Positions 60,643 through 64,000 of a stretch of 64,000 bases of DNA are shown piece after piece. Below the pieces are notes generated by a model. That model worked only from the letters and a program-made list of their open reading frames with translations, did not search any database and was not told the origin of the DNA. Made by a program: the position numbers and the translations under genes. Origin of the DNA: Streptomyces asiaticus (GTDB taxonomy: Bacteria; Actinomycetota; Actinomycetes; Streptomycetales; Streptomycetaceae); NCBI RefSeq assembly GCF_018138715.1, contig NZ_JAGSHX010000006.1, positions 6,076,001-6,140,000 on the forward strand. Direction: 5' to 3'. Every line of letters starts with the position of its first letter. The first letter of the stretch is position 1.

Positions 60643-60945
60643 GTGCGAGGCGTGACGCATCACATCACCGCCATCCACGAGGACGGCACGGTCTACGAGG
60701 TGAGCTACGGCTACGGTCCGGGGCAACGGCGGCTGCTCGGCTGCCGGCACTGTGACTGGCAGGAGCGGATCACCTACGGCGGCGCCCGGCACAAGGGGCT
60801 CGATCACCTCGCCCAGGCGCACGGGGCCCTCGGCTCCCCGCGGATGACCGCCGACGCGGCGGCGCGGCGGCAGGTCGTCCTGATCATGCTGGCCTGTTTC
60901 GCGGTGGCCGCGGTCATTGTTTGGTGGGCCGCCTCCCAGGGGTGA
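60643..60945 (+). CDS. Small zinc-finger-like membrane protein
   Basis: The 100-residue protein starts at GTG 60643. An N-terminal soluble part contains LLGCRHCDWQERITYGGARHKGLDHLAQAH, where C-x2-C and two later His could bind zinc. A C-terminal membrane helix RRQVVLIMLACFAVAAVIVWWAASQG follows. It belongs to no family I recognise. It is tail-anchored or single-pass with the zinc part in the cytoplasm. It follows the glyS terminator, so it has its own promoter. Confidence 0.65.
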   Translation: MRGVTHHITAIHEDGTVYEVSYGYGPGQRRLLGCRHCDWQERITYGGARHKGLDHLAQAHGALGSPRMTADAAARRQVVLIMLACFAVAAVIVWWAASQG

Positions 60946-61396
60946 GCCGCGGGTCGTCGCGGACGGTCCGCCGCCCCAGGCCGAGCGCCAGCGCCGTGCA
61001 CAGCGCCGCCAGCGGCAGCTCCGCGCAGAGGGCCATCGCGACCGCCGCCGCCAGCTCCCCGCCCGGCGCGGCCGTCACCGTGTCGAACCACGCGTCCACC
61101 ACCAGCAGCGCCCCCGTCGCCGCCGCGGTCAGCCGGTGGCGGTCGTCGCCGCGCCGACGCAGCGCGGCGGTGGCGAGCAGCCCGAGCGCCTCGAGGGCGT
61201 CCAAGCCCACCCACGCGACGTTCCAGTGGCCGACCCGCGCCGTGGACGGCAGCGTCCGGGCCAGTACGTACAGCCAGGGGACCAGCGCCGCGCCCGAGAC
61301 CAGCAGCACCGGCTCGGGGCTTATGTGGTTGATCCACGCCGGCCGGGAGCGAGACGTGCTCCGGCCGGGCCGGGCGGGGGCGTACAGAGCGGTCAT
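60914..61396 (-). CDS. Small multi-helix membrane protein
   Basis: The 160-residue protein starts at ATG 61396 behind AAGGAG and has four membrane segments: PEPVLLVSGAALVPWLYVLARTL, WNVAWVGLDALEALGLLATAALRRRG, LTAAATGALLVVDAWFDTVTAA and LAAAVAMALCAELPLAALCTALAL. No motif identifies it; the spacing of LDALEALGL and VDAWFDTV recalls small actinobacterial membrane proteins of unknown role. It overlaps the end of the tail-anchored gene (60945) and is head to head with a LuxR-type fragment whose ATG (61395) it overlaps. Confidence 0.7.
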   Translation of the reverse strand: MTALYAPARPGRSTSRSRPAWINHISPEPVLLVSGAALVPWLYVLARTLPSTARVGHWNVAWVGLDALEALGLLATAALRRRGDDRHRLTAAATGALLVVDAWFDTVTAAPGGELAAAVAMALCAELPLAALCTALALGLGRRTVRDDPRLTPGRRPTKQ

Positions 61397-61676
61397 GGGG
61401 CGGGTCTCCTTCCGGACGGCCCGGGGATCGGGCCTGCCCACCAGCCTGGTGCGACGGCACAGCGATCCGCTGGACCGGCTGACCTCGCGCGAGCGGGACG
61501 TACTGGAGCTGATGGCGGGCGGGCGGTCGAACGCGGGGATCGCGGGGGCGCTGGTGATCAGCGAGAGCGCGGTGGCCAAGCACATCAACTCCATCTTCGG
61601 GAAGCTGGACCTGCCGGTCGCCGAGGCGGACCACCGCAGGGTGCTGGCCGTGCTGCGCTTCCTGGGCGTGCGCTGA
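61395..61676 (+). pseudogene. Truncated LuxR-type response regulator (HTH only)
   Basis: The 93-residue frame begins MGRVSFRTARGSGLPTSLVRRHSDP and then has a full LuxR HTH: LDRLTSRERDVLELMAGGRSNAGIAGALVISESAVAKHINSIFGKLDLPVAEADHRRVLAVLRFLGVR. In Streptomyces this end follows a receiver domain and a VVxxLLxRHxxxDPLxxLTxRE linker; here the linker's last residues (SLVRRHSDPLDRLT) survive but the receiver does not. It may still bind DNA as an isolated domain, or it is a dead fragment. Its ATG overlaps the start of the divergent membrane gene. Confidence 0.6.
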
Positions 61677-62090
61677 GGGGCGCCCCGAAGGGCGCGGGGC
61701 CGCGTCGATATGCGGCTTCGCCGTGTGGGCGCGACCGGCCACGACGGCGCCGGGGACGGTCGACGGCAGGCCGGGGCACTTCCAGCGGACTGCTTAGGGG
61801 GTGCCGGCGGATCGCACCGCCTGCGGCGGGCTGTTCCCCTCCCCGCCCCTTCCCGATACCAGGGGCTCCGCCCCTGGACCCCGGGGCCTGGGGCGGAGCC
61901 CCCGCCCGGGGTTTGGGGCAGAGCCCCGGTCCGGGGTTTGGGGGCGGAGTCCTCGCCCGGGGTTTGGGGCGGAGCCCCGGTCCGGGTCCGGGGTCTGGGG
62001 CGGAGCCCCAGTTGTGGGAAGGGGCGGGGAGGGGAACAGCCCGCCGCAGGCAACAGCCCGCCGCAGGCGTCACGACCCGCCGGATACCCC
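61677..62090. repeat. GC-rich intergenic repeat cluster
   Basis: A perfect 36-bp inverted repeat has arms at 61819-61854 and 62016-62051. The 161-base spacer contains about four copies of a 28-33 bp unit of the type cccggggtttggggcggagccccggtc (61896-62010). A gcgtcgatatgcggcttcgccg segment near 61702 matches the arms of the 10.6-kb inverted repeat. No gene is supported. It lies downstream of the LuxR-like fragment and of the tetR stop (62091), so it can act as a two-way terminator. Confidence 0.8.
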
Positions 62091-62684
62091 CTAACGGGCC
62101 CGCAGCCCGTCCAGCAGCAGCTCGCAGACGGCCGCGAAGGCCGGATCCATGTCCGGGTCCGACCACCGCGGCGCGTAGACGGGGTCGTGGAACTGCGCCG
62201 TCGCGTCCCACAGCGCCCGGCCCGTGACACGGGCGTCCCGCATCGTGAACTCCCCGCTCGCGATGCCGCTTTCGACGATCGTGGTGAGCTGGCCGACCAT
62301 CGTCTCGACATGGCGCGCGGCGATCTCGCTGTTCTCGGTGGCCAGCGCCAGATACGTGGCGAAGAGCTCCGGATCGACGCCCGCCTTACGGCGCTTGGCG
62401 GCGAACAGGGTGAGCAGCCAGTCCTCCAGCCGGTCGGCCGCCGGGCCCTTGGCGCGGGCGATCCGGGACAGGCTGTCGTGCTCCTGGTCCAGCCACCGCT
62501 CGGTGACCGCCTCGCGCAGCGCCGTCTTGGAGCGGAAGTGGCGGTAGACGCTGCCGTGGCTGACCCCCAGCGCCCGGGCCACGTCCACCACCGTGGCCTT
62601 CGCGGGGCCGTAGCGGCGCAGCACGTCCTCGGTGGCTTCGAGGATGCGGGCGGGCGTCAGGGGGGTCTCGGGCGGCGGCGGCAT
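62091..62684 (-). CDS. TetR-family regulator
   Basis: The 197-residue protein has an HTH (TPARILEATEDVLRRYGPAKATVVDVARALGVSHGSVYRHFRSKTALREAVTERWL) and a helical ligand domain (DWLLTLFAAKRRKAGVDPELFATYLALATENSEIAARHVETMVGQLTTIVESG). It is eight bases downstream of the aldo/keto reductase gene on the same strand, so both are in one transcript, and probably autoregulates it through the 30-bp palindrome at 63770-63799. The ligand is unknown. Confidence 0.85.
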   Translation of the reverse strand: MPPPPETPLTPARILEATEDVLRRYGPAKATVVDVARALGVSHGSVYRHFRSKTALREAVTERWLDQEHDSLSRIARAKGPAADRLEDWLLTLFAAKRRKAGVDPELFATYLALATENSEIAARHVETMVGQLTTIVESGIASGEFTMRDARVTGRALWDATAQFHDPVYAPRWSDPDMDPAFAAVCELLLDGLRAR

Positions 62685-62692
62685 CGGGTCCC

Positions 62693-63715
62693 TTACTTCT
62701 TCTCGCTGTCGAGGGTGGCCATCTGGGCCTCCGGGTAGCGGGCGCCCGCGGCGGCGTCCGCCGGGACGGCCTCCTCGATGGCGGCCAGGTCGTCGGCGTC
62801 GAGCGTAACGTCAAGCGCGCCCAGGGCCTCGGCCAACTGGTCGCGGCGGCGGGAACCGACGAGCGGGACGATGGCGGTGGAGCGCCGGACGCCCTGCGCG
62901 AGCACCCACGCGATGGCGATCTGGGCGACGCTGACGCCCTTGGCGTCGGCGATCTTGCGGAGCGCCTCCACGAGTTCGAGGTTGCGGTCGAGGTTCTCGC
63001 CCTGGAACCGCGGGGCCCTGTTGCGGAAGTCCTGGGCGTCCGTCGTGCGCTCCCGGTTCCAGTGGCCGCTGATCAGCCCGCGCGAGAGCACTCCGTACGG
63101 GGTGATGCCGATGCCCAGCTCACGGCAGACGGGCAGGATCTCGTCCTCGATGCCGCGCGCGACCAGCGAGTACTCGATCTGGAGATCCGAGATCGGGGCG
63201 ACGGCGGCGGCCCGCCGGATGGTCTCGGCGCCCACCTCCGAGAGGCCGATGTGCCGTACGTAACCCGCCTGTACGGCCTCGGCGATGGCCCCGACCGTCT
63301 CCTCGATCGGGACGGCCGGGTCGAGGCGGGCGATGCGGTAGATGTCGATGTGGTCGGTGCCCAGCCGCTGGAGCGAGTAGGCGAGGAAGTTCTTGATGGC
63401 GGCAGGGCGCCCGTCATAGCCGGTCCAGGTGCCGTCCGGGCCGCGCAGGGCGCCGAACTTCACGCTGGTCAGGGCGCGTTCGCGGTGGGCGGCGGGGGCG
63501 GTGCGCAGGGCCTCGTTGATGAGCAGTTCGTTGTGGCCCATGCCGTAGAAGTCGCCGGTGTCGAGCAGGGTGATCCCGGCGTCGAGTGCGGCGTGGATGG
63601 TGGCGATGGACTCGGCGCGGTCGACGTCGCCGCCGTACATGGCGGACATGCCCATACAGCCGAGGCCGATCGCGGAGACGTGGGGGCCGGTGGTGCCGAG
63701 CTGGCGGTTCTGCAC
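62693..63715 (-). CDS. Aldo/keto reductase
   Basis: The 340-residue TIM-barrel oxidoreductase begins [29 protein letters not shown] and carries [12 protein letters not shown] (Asp and catalytic Tyr) and [13 protein letters not shown] (Lys). [21 protein letters not shown] takes the place of the usual LxxLHRxD motif, so the fourth catalytic His is replaced by Ala as in one clade of these enzymes. NADPH-binding [19 protein letters not shown] lies near the end. I use GTG 63715 with AAGGAG about eight bases upstream; longer starts lack it. It reduces an aldehyde or ketone that cannot be predicted. It is the first gene of the AKR-tetR operon. Confidence 0.85.
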   Translation of the reverse strand: MQNRQLGTTGPHVSAIGLGCMGMSAMYGGDVDRAESIATIHAALDAGITLLDTGDFYGMGHNELLINEALRTAPAAHRERALTSVKFGALRGPDGTWTGYDGRPAAIKNFLAYSLQRLGTDHIDIYRIARLDPAVPIEETVGAIAEAVQAGYVRHIGLSEVGAETIRRAAAVAPISDLQIEYSLVARGIEDEILPVCRELGIGITPYGVLSRGLISGHWNRERTTDAQDFRNRAPRFQGENLDRNLELVEALRKIADAKGVSVAQIAIAWVLAQGVRRSTAIVPLVGSRRRDQLAEALGALDVTLDADDLAAIEEAVPADAAAGARYPEAQMATLDSEKK

Positions 63716-63769
63716 GGGGGTGACTCCTTGGGATTCCGGGGTGGGGCGTCCAAGGAGAGCGTGGCATGT

Positions 63770-63799
63770 GCGATGACAGATTTCAATATCTGTCATCGC
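63770..63799. promoter_or_regulatory. TetR-type operator of the reductase operon
   Basis: gcgatgacagat (63770-63781) and atctgtcatcgc (63788-63799) are perfect 12-bp arms around ttcaat. The site lies 55-84 bases upstream of the reductase start, in the expected promoter area, and is unusually AT-rich for the region. Confidence 0.75.
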
Positions 63800-63863
63800 T
63801 CGCCAGTCACCCCGTTCGATCGTTCCGCTTGTACTGCTTGTACCGCTTGTTCTCCGCGACCTG

Positions 63864-64000
63864 CTACGACACCTTGCGCGGCAGCCGCAGGCTCATCAGC
63901 AGGGTCAGCGCGATCGCCCCCAGCTGGGCCGCGAGCGTGATGACCAGCGCGTCACCCATGCCCGCCGACGGCCCCAGGGACAGGAAGAGCGTGCCGAGCG
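63864..64000 (-). CDS. Membrane transporter, C-terminal end (partial)
   Basis: The window ends inside this gene. The last 44 residues read [44 protein letters not shown], one or two membrane helices with a basic cytoplasmic end, consistent with the final helix of an MFS-type transporter. The family is not certain from this part. Confidence 0.5.
   Translation of the reverse strand, partial: LGTLFLSLGPSAGMGDALVITLAAQLGAIALTLLMSLRLPRKVS

Overview
The window is very GC-rich, has GTGA-type start/stop overlaps, many GTG starts and characteristic families (conservon genes, DUF742, Zur next to glycyl-tRNA synthetase, chaplin-era style GC hairpins), so it is almost certainly Streptomyces or a very close actinomycete. 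No rRNA, intact tRNA or CRISPR array was seen.

Layout. 1-1.0 kb: end of a MarR regulator and a PP2C-like phosphatase. 1.4-7.6 kb: a complete conservon (cvnA-B-C-D, a membrane sensor kinase with its roadblock, DUF742 and GTPase partners) with a flavin monooxygenase behind it. 7.7-16 kb: a cell-wall NlpC/P60 hydrolase, a TetR regulator beside two divergent diiron enzymes, a GNAT, a frameshifted LysR facing an MFS exporter. 16.4-23.4 kb: a MarR-controlled MFS exporter fused to carboxypeptidase-regulatory-like domains, DUF427, a DUF4234-like membrane protein, a CebR-controlled AA10 polysaccharide monooxygenase, DUF72.

23.5-52.8 kb is an accessory region. It holds a WXG-like/alpha-beta hydrolase/lipoprotein operon (23.5-26.7), an orphan RHH antitoxin beside a damaged toxin start (27.0-27.3), a four-gene Wadjet (JetABCD) anti-plasmid system whose SMC gene is split by a frameshift (27.4-35.7), a lipoprotein, a decayed kilobase, and then a 7330-bp Tn7/Tn5053-type transposon (38049-45378) with 11-bp terminal inverted repeats and a 5-bp target duplication. 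The transposon carries TnsA-TnsB-TnsC-TniQ plus a TetR/TetX-like monooxygenase cargo pair, and it sits inside a SWIM zinc-finger gene whose two halves rejoin in frame when the element is removed. A WXG100-like protein, an RHS polymorphic toxin and its immunity gene follow (47.5-52.8). Three copies of a dispersed repeat lie in the gaps at about 26.75, 37.2 and 47.0 kb; two of them carry paired hairpins with conserved stems and variable loops.

53.1-64 kb returns to core-like content: a Cmx-type drug exporter, a zinc operon (znuA-znuC-znuB-zur and a GH18-like protein) with two Zur boxes, glyS, small membrane proteins, a truncated LuxR-type regulator, a GC-rich repeat cluster, an aldo/keto reductase-TetR operon with a 30-bp palindromic operator, and the end of a transporter gene.

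Coordinates and motifs were read by eye; family names are from recognition of motifs, not from database searches.
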